From positions 22,340,501-22,404,500 of the forward strand of contig JASXTE010000015.1 of NCBI GenBank assembly GCA_030280995.1: a stretch of 64,000 bases of DNA, in the 5' to 3' direction. Origin of the DNA: Hemileia vastatrix. Its lineage: Eukaryota > Basidiomycota > Pucciniomycetes > Pucciniales > Zaghouaniaceae. Below the pieces are notes generated by a model. That model was not told the DNA's origin. It ran no database searches and worked only from the letters and a program-made list of their open reading frames with translations. Of the stretch, positions 43,040-53,562 are shown piece after piece. Both the position numbers and the translations under genes were made by a program. Position 1 is the stretch's first letter. The number at the start of each line of letters is the position of its first letter.

Positions 43040-43896
43040 AAAATCAGAATTCAAAAATACTTCAGGAGAAGCAGAAAAAACCTACTGCACCTGTAGTACC
43101 TAAAAAGTATGAAACAAATACTTGTTATAAGTGTAACAAACCTTGGGTAAAAGGTCACAAATGTGAGAAAAACATAAATATTGTTGAAAATCAATGTGAA
43201 TCTGAAACTGAAACTGAAAAAAGTAAAGAATCAAGTGATTATGATAGCAATATCTCATATAGTGATGAAAATGAAGTCTGTATGTTGGAAGATGATTTGT
43301 CCATCTTTGAAAATCCAATATTAAATATGGACTCAAATGAATCTTTAATGAATTTTGAGGATGCTGAAATCATTAAGGATATACAAGCTGATAACTTTAG
43401 AATGACACCTATCACAGTTCCAGCTATCATTTCTGGTGAAAATGTTAATATAGTACTGGACACAGGAGCTGCTGGTTCTGTTGTTTCCACTAATACATTA
43501 CAGAAAATTGATAGTGAATATAAGTCTAAGCTTGAACCACTTCAAAGTAAAAATTGGAGAGGTTTTGGATAAGTGCTACATCCCATTGGTAAATACAAAG
43601 CTGCTGTTTTCTTTAAACATCAACATGGTTATGTAAGGGTAACTTGTGACTTTGTAGTAATGGATAATACTAACTGTAGTAACTGTTTTATCATTGGAAA
43701 TGATATTCTGACTAAATTTGGTGTAAAATTAGACCCTGCTAATAACAATTTTACAATTCGCATGAATGGTAAAAGGAAATTTAAAATAAATTCTTTTAAC
43801 ACAGTCTTACACATTGAGTCAGTAACGAATTCCCAGTGTAAAGGAAGAGAATCCAATGAGATGGAACTTCTGGAAACAGAAATTTCAAAAGCATAA
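43040..43896 (+). pseudogene. C zinc knuckle and protease
   Basis: CYKCNKPWVKGHKCEK is the nucleocapsid knuckle (near 43120-43170). Protease follows with NIVLDTGAAGSVVS (DTG intact, near 43450-43485). An in-frame TAA at 43570-43572 stands where relatives have Ser (GYGSVL). The linker continues in the same frame (HPIGKYKAAVFF, NDILTKFGVKLDP) to another TAA at 43894, also at a position held by Ser in relatives. Confidence 0.83.
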
Positions 43897-44481
43897 TTTG
43901 GAACTCAGATAAGTAAAGCTGAGAAAAATAATATTTTGGAATTAATTAAAGCATTTCCAATGGCTTTTGCACATGGTACAAATGAACTTTGCCTTGTAAA
44001 AAATCATGAAATGAAGATTAGTTTAACCTGTGATATGGATAATATTCCTGCTAATATTAAAAAGAATCCATAACCTGCTTCACCAATGAAGAGGAAAGAC
44101 ATAGAGGATAATATTAAGATGTTATTGAATATGAACATTCTTGAGAAGGTTGAAAATACACCAAAATATTGTGTAATATTACCAGTGCTAATTTCTTATG
44201 AGCAAGATAAAACAAGACTGTGCGGTGATTATAGAGCATTAAATAAACTTACAGCAGATGATATTTTTCTCTTGCCAAGGATTGCCTCTATACATGCTAC
44301 CCTTAAAGGTGCTAAATATATAAGCTGCCTAGATGGAAATAAAGGGTACCATCAAATTCCTGTTGAAAAGAATTCACAGAACTTTTTGTTGATAACAACA
44401 CACATGGGAATTTATAAGTATGTCAGAATGCCATTTGGACCAAAAAATGCCCCATCAGTATTTCAGAAGTTAATGATATAA
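43897..44481 (+). pseudogene. C reverse transcriptase, N-terminal part
   Basis: It is in the same frame as the protease with a stop near 44073 (PYP of relatives). The open part has LEKVENTPKYCVILPVLISY, RLCGDYRALNKLTADDI, ISCLDGNKGYHQIPVEKN and YKYVRMPFGPKNAPSVFQ. Frame and bases are lost around 44481-44496, where relatives have an ETFHQEIIEG-like stretch. Confidence 0.85.
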
Positions 44482-44495
44482 CATTCCATAATTAA

Positions 44496-46439
44496 ATGAT
44501 TGAGGGATGGTTAATGGTATACATTGATGACATCATAGTGTTATCTAAAACTTATGATGAACACTTAATCCATTTAAGGAAAGTATTTCAAAAAATGGAT
44601 GAAATAAAAATGACCCTTGCATTGAAAAAATGTAAATTTGGGTTTGAATCTTTAAAATTGCTTGGTCATATTGTATCTGGCTTACAAATATGTGTAGACC
44701 AAAATAAAGTGGCTTCAATAAAGAATATTGGCATTCCTCAAAATGTAAAGGATGTACAATCTTTTCTTGGAATGTGTGGTTATTATAGACAATATATAAA
44801 AAACTACCAATCAATTGCTGCACCATTGACCACACTGATAAAGAAATCAGAAGCTTTCATTTGGAATAATGAAAGACAGCAGGCTTTTGATAAGTTGAAA
44901 GAATGTTTAATGACAGCTCCTATCTTGGGATTACCAGATTTCCAATTACCTTTTGTATTATATACAGATGCAAGTTTTATTGGTCTGGGTGCTGCTTTGC
45001 ATCAAAAACAACTTATTGAAGGGAAAATGTCAGAAGTAGTAATCTGCTATATTTCACGTACTCTGAGAAGTATTGAATTGAAATATGGTGCTACTCAACT
45101 TGAATTTTTGGCAGTAGTATGGGCTCTTGAGAAGCTACATTATTACCTTGAAGACCAAATATTTGAGTTAATAACTGACTGTAGTGCAGTTAAGTCACTC
45201 TTAAACATGAAAACTCCTAATAGACACATGTTTAGATGGCAATTAGCTGTACAAGAATACAGAGGACGGATGACTATTACACATAGAGCAGGAACCTTGC
45301 ACTCTAATGTAGATCTGTTATCTAGAGTACCTCTGCCTAATAATGATGATAATACTGCTTATGTTCCTGAGTCAGAGATTATTAACATTTATGGCATTTA
45401 TATTGTAGATCTTGAGGATGAATTTATGCAATCAATTCATGATAATTATAATTCAGATCCTGACTTTAGTAAACTGACTACAATATTAAATGATCCATCT
45501 AATGCTTCAATGAATGTTTTAATAAAAACATTACCAAATAATTATAAAGAGGCATTAGAAAAAGGAAAATTTTCCATTGAGGATGGTTTTATATATTGCA
45601 GAAAAAAATTAAGTAATGTAATTGTGATTCCCCCTTCAATGAAGGAGTTAATGTTAAGTATATGTCATAATGATATATTAGCAGGTAATTTTGACTACCA
45701 TAAAACATTAACCAGAGTAAAAAACACAGCTCGGTGGATTAACATGTCTGAGGATGTTCAGAAATATGTTGAAACATGTGATTCTTGTCAAAAATCTAAA
45801 AGATTAACAGGCAAAAGAGCTGGTTTATTACAACAAATTGAGAAACCAAAAGCTCCATGGGAAATCATTAACATGGACTTTGTAACAGGTTTGCCAATAG
45901 CAGGGCATAAGAGTTATAACTCCTGCTGGGTAATTGTAGATAGATTTACAAAGATGTGTAAATTCATTCCTACCCACAAAGAGGTTTCTGCAAAGGAATT
46001 AGCTTTTTTATTGTGGACACAAATGTTAAATATAGCAGGTTTCCCCAAAGCAATAGTTTCTGACAGAGATCCTAAATTTACTTCTGAGTTCTGGACATCA
46101 CTTATGGATGTTTCAGGGTGTCAATTAAAACTTTCTACAGCACACCATCCACAAACTGATGGGCTAGCAGAAAGAATGATACAAAATTTAGAAGATATGA
46201 TAAGAAGATACTGTGCTTTTGGTCTTAATTTTAAAGAAAATGACAAATTCATGCATGATTGTGTAACCCTTATCCCAGGTTTAGAATTTGTTTATAATAG
46301 TACAGTATATTCTGTCACTGGCAAGAAGCCATTTGAGTTATGGTTGGGTTATGTACCTAATACCCCTGCTAAAACTCTTAATATGTTACCTAGATTGGAT
46401 ATCCATCCAGGTACTAAATCTTTTCTTCAGATTCAATAA
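44496..46439 (+). CDS. C RT (C-terminal), RNase H and integrase ORF
   Basis: The 647-codon ORF begins MIEGWLMVYIDDIIVLSKTY, containing the YIDD active site. RNase H has FVLYTDASFIGLG, QLEFLAV, LITDCSAVKSL and HSNVDLLSR. The integrase zinc region reads ICHNDILAGNFD ... CDSCQK; the second His of HHCC is replaced by Asn. Catalytic residues follow: NMDFVTG, SDRDPKF and DGLAERM. It ends at a TAA that replaces a Gln codon found in relatives (QIQ-stop-LCRKH). As a fragment of Pol without its own start it is probably not functional. Confidence 0.85.
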   Translation: MIEGWLMVYIDDIIVLSKTYDEHLIHLRKVFQKMDEIKMTLALKKCKFGFESLKLLGHIVSGLQICVDQNKVASIKNIGIPQNVKDVQSFLGMCGYYRQYIKNYQSIAAPLTTLIKKSEAFIWNNERQQAFDKLKECLMTAPILGLPDFQLPFVLYTDASFIGLGAALHQKQLIEGKMSEVVICYISRTLRSIELKYGATQLEFLAVVWALEKLHYYLEDQIFELITDCSAVKSLLNMKTPNRHMFRWQLAVQEYRGRMTITHRAGTLHSNVDLLSRVPLPNNDDNTAYVPESEIINIYGIYIVDLEDEFMQSIHDNYNSDPDFSKLTTILNDPSNASMNVLIKTLPNNYKEALEKGKFSIEDGFIYCRKKLSNVIVIPPSMKELMLSICHNDILAGNFDYHKTLTRVKNTARWINMSEDVQKYVETCDSCQKSKRLTGKRAGLLQQIEKPKAPWEIINMDFVTGLPIAGHKSYNSCWVIVDRFTKMCKFIPTHKEVSAKELAFLLWTQMLNIAGFPKAIVSDRDPKFTSEFWTSLMDVSGCQLKLSTAHHPQTDGLAERMIQNLEDMIRRYCAFGLNFKENDKFMHDCVTLIPGLEFVYNSTVYSVTGKKPFELWLGYVPNTPAKTLNMLPRLDIHPGTKSFLQIQ

Positions 46440-46955
46440 TTATGCAGAAAACATGCTCAAGAATGTATAAATAAGGCGTTTGAGTATGAAAAGAAAAGAT
46501 GGGATAAAGCCCATAAAGAACAAATGTTCAAAGAGGGTGATGAAGTCCTTATTTCAACACTACATTTCAATTTAAATGGAAATGTTAAATTGAAGGATCC
46601 ATTTATTTGACCATTTGTAGTTAAAAAGATGGTTGTAAATAATGCTGTTGAGGTTATTCTCTATGCACCATATGATAGAAAACATCCTGTATTTCCTATT
46701 TCTCTAATAAAACCATACCATTCTAATGATACTTCTCTATTTCCAAGAAGATCAGGAAGGCATAAACAGCAACCTGAAGAAATAGTTGAAAAGGCAGAAA
46801 TTGAAAAGATACTTAAAAAGAGACACCTTACTAAAGAAAAGGGAGTTGATTATCTATTAAGATTTAAAAATAAATCAAGTGAATATGACCAGTGGAATCC
46901 AGAAAATGAAATCTCTGATCTTAAAAATCTCTTGAAAAAATTTAAATCTAAATAA
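46440..46955 (+). pseudogene. C integrase C-terminal domain
   Basis: In-frame continuation LCRKHAQECINKAFEYEKKR, then VKLKDPFI, a TGA in place of Gly, PFVVKKMVVNNAVEVI, HPVFPISLIKPY and a basic tail. One further stop-free tail ORF runs to 46955. Confidence 0.83.
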
Positions 46956-47046
46956 TACTGTTTATTCAGTATATGTATTATAAAATTTTTTTTATTTTAT
47001 TTCACTCCTTACTTTTAATTAAAATGTCTTAACATTTTTTTTATTG

Positions 47047-47066
47047 TTTTTTTTGGGGTGAGGGAG
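47047..47066 (+). other. C polypurine tract
   Basis: TTTTTTTGGGGTGAGGGAG stands directly before the 3' LTR start TGTCAG, a variant of the tract shared with A0, A1 and D. Confidence 0.8.
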
Positions 47067-48243
47067 TGTCAGCCTAGATATCCCTACGACTGAGTATTTC
47101 TTATGCTTAAAATAAGATAACCTTAAGTAAATTAAGCTTATATCTTAAAAATAAGGTTAAAATAATAATATATATTATTATATTATATATATATATAATT
47201 ATTAATCTATTATATAACTTATAGTAGTTTAAATAGCTTATCCATAGCCTAATAATACTTATTAAGGTGTTAATGGAGTCATAATATACTTATCTTAAGT
47301 GATATGAAGTAATTATTGACATGCATAAGCTTATATGTATACATAAATCTCATATTCAGTGAAATATGCAGTATATTATGTATATTTAAGTATATAAGTG
47401 GGTTTTAGCCACATAATAGCCTATAACCTTTGTTTTTCTGCTTATTTTAGGTCATATGGACGAAATCAGTGGACTCACAACGCCTACAGAAGCATAGACA
47501 CCTATATCAGGCGCATACACCCAGTTTGGACAACTTAATTTACTTCCTTGGATGGTTATTCACGGATTTATGGGTTGGAAGGACATTTCTGGGTTGATGT
47601 TGATGCTTGGGGATGTTATTGGGGGCTTGGACATTTTATTTGTTTCCTTTATATGCTTTTGGTTTCATTAAATCTCTTTTTGATTGTTTATTTTACCTGT
47701 TTCTTTATGGTATCCGCTTTTATCTGGATTTTCTATTTATGGTATGGATCTGTGTTATCATTAATAGTGATGGAGGGTCCTTACTGGAGGTCTGGGTGTT
47801 GAGTCTTCTTGAAGTGGACGCCATGGGGAGGTGATGGGCCCTCACAGTGCTGTAATTGCCGGGGATAGCAGTGACATCATCTGAATTGAAGGTCTGTGCA
47901 CTCCAGTGGATTTGGGTATAAGTAAGGAGGGATTTTGACAGTTATTTATCATCATTCAATTACTACAACTCAAACAAACACTACAATACAATTATTAGCA
48001 TTCAGAAATATATTATAAAGCCATTATAAATTGATATTATCTTTATATAAGCTATAACTATATTTTATTCATCTATTTTCCACCACTAGCACCCATTTAA
48101 ATCAAAGTATTGTGAGTTTTTTTTGAGTATAACTATTTTATTAGTCTTCCCCTGAGGTTTAATCACTAAATCATTTTTCAATAAGTAGTAGGACCATAAA
48201 TAAACACTATTATATCATACTTATATACTAGACTATACTGACA
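47067..48243 (+). repeat. C 3' LTR
   Basis: It is the direct repeat of 39407-40582. It ends TACTGACA, followed by the ATTTG duplication and resumed D integrase sequence. Confidence 0.92.
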
Positions 48244-48248
48244 ATTTG

Positions 48249-48747
48249 GAACATATCCAAGCCAGAGCTCAAAAGGCTTTCTTTGAGTAACAGAATGAAC
48301 ATTGCTATTATATGCAAATTCAAACCCAGCAAGTAAGGTAACCCAATAATGAGTGAATCTGTCATTGTCTTTATACTAAAGGCTAAAGGCACAATACCTT
48401 CTTATCATGTCCCCTAAATTCTGAATAATTCATTCAGCTAATCCATTAGTTTGAGGGTGATGGGCAGTAGAAAGATTGAGATAACAACCACAAACATCCA
48501 TCAGAGACATCCAAAATTCAGAAGTAAATTTAGGCTCTCTGTCAGAGATTATGGCTTTAGGAAAACCAGCAGTATTAAACATATTAGACCACCATAAGAA
48601 AGCTAATTCCTTAGTGGAAACATCCTTGTGAGTAGGGATAAATTTACACATTTTGGTGAATTTGTCCACAATAACCCAACAAGAGTTATAACTGTCTTTT
48701 CCAGAAATGGGTAATACTGTTACAAAATCCACATTAATATCTGCCAT
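48249..48747 (-). pseudogene. D integrase core
   Basis: INVDFVTVLPISGKDSYNSC holds the first catalytic Asp. AIISDREPKF holds the second, and HHPQTNGLAE the Glu. A stop in the middle of the following helix-rich segment and a shift into the upstream zinc region break it. It is continuous with 38949-39406 once C is removed. Confidence 0.84.
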
Positions 48748-49661
48748 GATGCATCAGGAGGTTCAATATGTTGCATTAATCCAGCTCTCTTACCAGTCAA
48801 TATTTTTGATTTTTGGCAAGAATCACAAGATTCAACATATAATTTGGTGTATTCAGACATATTAACCCACCAAGCAGTGTTCTTAATTCTGTTCATTGTT
48901 TTGTCAAGATCAAAATGTCCAGCTAATATGTCATCATGACAAATTTTCAAGATGATTTCCTTCATAGAAGGAGGGATAACAATGGCATTACTCAACTTTC
49001 TTCTATAATATAGATATCCTTCATCAATTGAAATTTTACCTTTCTCCAAAGCCTTCTGGTACTTTGTTGGAAGGGTTTTAATTAATGCTTGTATTGAAGC
49101 ATTCTTTCGATCATTTAATATGGTGCATAACTTTTTTAAGTAAGTGTCCTTATCATATGAATCCAGAATAAGCTGTAATAGCTCTTCCTCCATATCAACC
49201 ACATATATCCCATAAATATGAATAATTTCATTTTCAGGATTATAAGCAGGATTAGAGTAATCATTTGGTAAAGGTAACCTTGATAACATATCCACATTTG
49301 AGTGAACAATACCAGACCTATGAATAATTGTCATTCTCCCTCTGTATTCCTGAACAGCCAACTGCCATCTGAACATATGTCTTTTAGGTGTTTTCAAGTT
49401 TAAAAGGGATTTAACTGCACTGCAGTCAGTGACAAGTTCAAATTTCTGGTCATCTAGGTAGTAATGTAGCTTTTCTATCATCACTTGTTTTTGATGGAGG
49501 GAAGCACCAAGACCAATAAAACTGGCATCAGTGTACAAAACAAATGGTTGGTTAAAGTCAGGTAAAGAAAGAATTGGTGCTGACATCAAGCAGTGTTTCA
49601 TAGTGTCAAAAGCTCTCTGTCTTTCACTATTCCAGAAAAAAGCAACTTCCTTTCTAGTCAA
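48720..49661 (-). pseudogene. D RNase H and integrase zinc domain
   Basis: The 313-codon frame shows FVLYTDASFIGLGASLHQKQ, then jumps to MIEKLHYYLDD. Compared with C, 36 codons are missing in frame, including the RNase H catalytic Glu of the QLE motif. LVTDCSAVKSL and HSNVDMLSR follow. The HHCC domain is complete (ICHDDILAGHFD ... CDSCQK). It ends where a short shift leads into the integrase core. Confidence 0.86.
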
Positions 49662-50548
49662 TTTGGTAAGGGGTAAAGCTTTTACTTGGTAATTTCTAAT
49701 ACACTTTCTATAGTATCCACACGTTCACAAAAAACTCTGGAGCTCTCTAACTGTGGTAAGAGCCTTCACCTGTTGTATGGCTGCCACTTTGTTGTGGTCA
49801 ACACATATCTGTAACCCTGAAACAACATTACCAAGTACTTTTAAAGAAAACAGAATTTAAATTTCTTCAAAGGAAGTGTCATATTTATTTCATCCATTTG
49901 GTGGAACACTTTACACAGGTGGTTAAGATGGTACCCAAATGATTTTGAGAATATAATGATATCATCAATATAAACCATAAGCCATCCTTCAATTATCTCT
50001 TGATGGAATGTTTCATCCATAAATTTTTGAAAAACTGAAGGGTAATTTTGAGGGCCAAATGGCATCCTAACATACTTATAAATACCCATATGAGTAGCAA
50101 TCATCAGAAAATTCTGGGAATTCTTCTCAACAGGTACCTGGTGATATCCCTTGTTACCATCCAGACAGCTGATATATTTAGCATCTTGTAAGGTAGCATG
50201 TATAGAGCTAATTCTAGGTAAAGGATAGATATCATCAACAGTATAAGTATTTAATGCTCTATAATCACCACATAACCTTGCTTTATCTCTCTCATAAGAA
50301 GTTAGAACAGGTGAGATAACAAAATATTTAGGTGTTTCAACTACCTTTTCAATAATATTCATTTTTAAAAGGGTATAGATATTGTCTTCAATATCTTTTC
50401 TCTTTTTGGGAGAAGCAGGATAAGGCTTCTTCTTTAAACTAGGTGGTATGTCAGTTAATGTACAAGATAATGAAAGTTTCATTTCTTCTTTAACTAATCC
50501 TAGTTCATGTGACCTATGAGCAAAGGCCGTAGGAAAAGATTTTATCAA
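49662..50548 (-). pseudogene. D reverse transcriptase
   Basis: The 235-codon frame 49841-50548 has SLKKKPYPASPKKRKDIEDN, RLCGDYRALNTYTVDDIYPL, ISCLDGNKGYHQVPVEKN and an intact MVYIDDIIIFSKS. The following connection region (49662-49840) is shifted and has stops (CGYYR-like and AAIQQVKALTTV). Confidence 0.86.
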
Positions 50549-51061
50549 TTTAATGATGGAATCTTTATCCTCACTAGAAAGTTGTTCTTCAAAAGAAGCA
50601 TTTTAAATTTCAGACATAAGGGAAAGAATTTCTTTTGTAGATCTTCCTTTACATTGAACCACAGAATTACATGTTTTCCATTCTGGTTTTAATAATTTTT
50701 TTGGGGAGGAAATTTTAAATTTTCTCTTCCCATTCATCCCAATTGTGAAACATTGGTTTGAAGGATCAAATTTTATGCCATACTTGGTTAAAATATCATT
50801 TCCTATAATAAAGCAACTGCTTAAATTATCATTTTTCATGACAACAAAATCACAAATAGCTCTTACCTAACCATGGTTATATTTAAAAAACAATGTGGCT
50901 TTGTATTTACCAATGGGGGACAAAACAGAGCCATAACCTCTCCAATTTTCAGAAATGATAGGCATCAGTTTTGATTTATAGTCTTGATCCACTGAAGCAA
51001 GTGCTTTTTCAGATACTACACTTCCTCCAGCTCCAGAATCCCAAACAACTTCAATGCTGGT
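50549..51061 (-). pseudogene. D protease and PR-RT linker
   Basis: The active site reads VVWDSGAGGSVVSEKALASV near 51000-51050. The linker frame 50603-50839 has NDILTKYGIKFDPSNQCF and MNGKRKFKI. A stop in place of a conserved residue near 50868 and one at 50605 separate it from RT. Confidence 0.82.
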
Positions 51062-52068
51062 TCAATTGATCAAGACTGGTGCCTTAAGAGGGGAAATAAC
51101 AATTGAGCTATCCTCAATGTTGTTTATGATCTTAGAATCCTCAACTGTAGATAAATCATTATTATCAATATCAATAGTATTCAAACAATTAATATCTTCT
51201 TCCAGAATCAAGATTTCTTGTTGAGATTCATATGAAATATTGCTGGCACAATCACTTGAAGTATTATCCAGTGCTATTGTGTCATCAGCATGCTCCTCAG
51301 TTTGTTTAACAAGATTTATCTTCTTGTCACAAACATGGCCTTTCTGCCAAGGCTTGTTGCACTTGAAGCAAGTGTTTGTTGCATACTTTTTAGGTGCAAC
51401 AGGAGCAGAAGGTTTACCAACCATTCCAGAGGTTTCTGTTGGTAAGTGGAGGGTTTTTCCAAAGAGGTTCTAGGAATAAATATTCTGGCATCATACTTGT
51501 TGTTTAGAAGGATCTCATTACAAGTATTAATGAAAGAAGAAGGTTCTACGGAGAACTCAGTCCTAGCCACTATCAAGTCTCTCAAAGACATTGGTAATTT
51601 ATAAAGGATCCTGTCCATCCATTACTCAAACTCACTTTTTGGGTCAATTGCCCTCAAGATTTTTACAAGTTTCATTAAGAAATCAATAGGTTTATCAGTA
51701 GAAGAGCTATATCTAGTTTCCTCATACTGCCTTTGTTGAGCCATCTTAAACTTGGAGCCACCAAATTGTGCTTTAATCAATTTCTTCCAATCTTCCCATG
51801 AGTAGTCATTCCTATCCAAGAGAACAGATTCATACCACATTAGGGCTACATTGGTAAACAAAGAAATTAACTTAGACACAATTTCCTCATCTGGGAGTTT
51901 GTAAGAATTTTTCAAGTTATCAATTCTGCAAATGAATTGCTTCCAATCAGAAGAATAATCACCATCAAATGTTGGATACTGGTCAAGTTTTTTCCAATTA
52001 TTTTGATCTGAAGGAGTCTCCTTAGTATTAGCTTGTTCCTGAGTAAGAAGCAGCTGTAACTTCTCCAA
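51062..52068 (-). pseudogene. D Gag capsid and zinc knuckle
   Basis: Capsid 51622-52068 carries DQYPTFDGDYSSDWKQFICR, LMWYESVLLDRNDYSWEDWK and QFGGSKFKMAQQR. A stop near 51619 and a shift near 51440 precede the knuckle CFKCNKPWQKGHVCDKK (51062-51424) and the acidic segment that leads to protease. Confidence 0.86.
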
Positions 52069-52088
52069 TTGTGCAGTAATCTCATTGT

Positions 52089-52952
52089 TTAATCCTTCTG
52101 TTGAAGATCCTGGTGCATCATCAATTTTCGATGGGACTCAGTGGTATCAACAGGCATTTCTGAATCTAATTTTACTTTAGATGAACTAGCTACTTTTAAA
52201 TTTGGAGCATCCTGTACCATATGTTCCTTCACAGAAGTGTCAGAATATTTTTGATCATTAAAAAATGAATTCATATTCTCTTCAATGTTTGTTAGTCTGG
52301 TTTTCACTCTTGGAAGACTAGATAAACTCTCATTGATTGCTGAAAAAGATAACTGGGTTTTATTCTGAAAAGATGAATAATTATCACTCAATATTTTCAG
52401 GTTCATCTTATCTACCTCTAGCTCTTGGAAAAAGATAGACACAGTATCTTGTAGTTTAGACAAATCATTTTTGATATTTTGCCATAAAGCAACTTTCTTT
52501 TCATGAGTTACTTTTTAATGAAACAAATAATCTGAAACTCTCTGTAACTCACTCCTCAATTCTTGATAAACCTGTTCAGTTAGCAAAATATTATATTTCT
52601 GAGTTAATTGCATGTTGTTCATTATATGATTTTTTTTGGCAATAACATCTATCAAATATTCATCATTAATTTTTGCTACATCTGGAGTGTTTCTCAATAA
52701 AGAAACAGAGTAACTTTCCAGATTCTCATAAAACTCAGGATCATGTGTTTCATCAATAATAGCCATATCAGGATTTATCATTGAAGTAGCAATTAAAACA
52801 AAAGTATTAGATACCTTAGAATATTGAGTGATTTGTCTACTCTTATCAGCCTCTACTGGTCTCACAGTTTCATCTCCTCTTCCAGAATTACCTGAAGGAA
52901 CTGAATCAGCAACAAGAAATGGTACTTGAGATTCAATAGAGGGGCTTACCAA
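52089..52952 (-). pseudogene. D Gag coiled-coil region
   Basis: It starts at a TTG (LVSPSIESQVPFLVADS) where C, F and A1 have ATG, so the start is lost. It has INPDMAIIDETHDPEFYENL and heptad-rich sequence through 52089-52463 (FQELEVDKMNLKILSDNYSS). Stops lie at about 52465-52514 and near 52070-52088. Confidence 0.8.
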
Positions 52953-53562
52953 GGCTTGGGCAAAATCTCAATATTGTTTTTTCTTTTTCTGCCTCCTTGA
53001 TAAGGGTGAGGATGTGAGGGGTTGAATTGGCTGGGTCTTGACAGACCTTCCTGAGGCATTTGAGGCTGCTGATGTTGAGACAGATAATCCCACTGGGTGT
53101 TTAGCCAATCCCACTTCCACTTTGATACTTCCAACTTTTCTGGTTGTTGGGGAGCCAATTGTGGAAGATCCCTGGGGGGAGGAGGTCTCCTCTTCTCTTG
53201 AAGAAAGGCATCTGTTTTTATTACCTTTTCTTCTAGTGAGTCTGTTCTTGCTCTCAGTCTTAAGTTCTCTTTCCTCAGTTCCTTTATGTGGGTGGAGAGA
53301 TTCTTTCCTTTCTGAGGTAAAGGCATTTTTTTATTTTGAAGCCTTTGGGAAGTCCTTCTAGTGTGTTGATAGAAGGCTTTTGTTCCTGAGCATTTTTCTC
53401 CCTTAGTATTTCCACTTCCTCCATTTCTACATCCTGATTGGTCCAATGATTGTTAATTTGAGACAATTTTGTAGTCAAAGGAGAACTTACAGAAGAGGCT
53501 TCATCATAATCAATCAGATTCAATTCCTTTTCACAGGTAGCAGAAACACCTTGATCAGTCAT
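52946..53562 (-). pseudogene. D ORF1
   Basis: The start MTDQGVSATCEKELNLIDYD matches A1. A one-base shift near 53450 moves the frame to 52946-53446, which then reads well: RTSQRLQNKKMPLPQ, coiled coil (IKELRKENLRLRARTDSLEE), PPPPRDLPQ, LEVSKWKWDWLNTQWDYLS, YQGGRKRKNN and LPKPW-stop. Apart from the shift this is the best sequence for the full length, about 205 codons. Confidence 0.77.

Larger units (their letters stand above)
39407..48243 (+). mobile_element. Ty3/gypsy element C
   Basis: This is a complete plus-strand element of 8.84 kb, with LTRs at 39407-40582 (1176 bp) and 47067-48243 (1177 bp) and the duplication ATTTG at 39402-39406 and 48244-48248. Its proteins are homologous to A/D/F, but its LTR (TGTCAGCCTAG ... 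CTGACA) is distinct after the first bases. By eye the two LTRs differ at about 30 sites. Order: ORF1, gag, zinc knuckle, protease, RT, RNase H, integrase, PPT. About seven stops or shifts break it, though a 647-codon pol stretch is open. Confidence 0.92.

Noticed and set aside
42404..46614. Stop codon reassignment to explain in-frame stops in C
   Set aside because: Stops of all three kinds fall at positions of unrelated residues (Ser, Tyr, Gln, Gly) and come with frameshifts, while element B reads cleanly with the standard code.
41091..46955. RIP as the cause of decay in C
   Set aside because: Several stops need C-to-A, T-to-A or G-to-T changes relative to relatives, not the C-to-T pattern of RIP.
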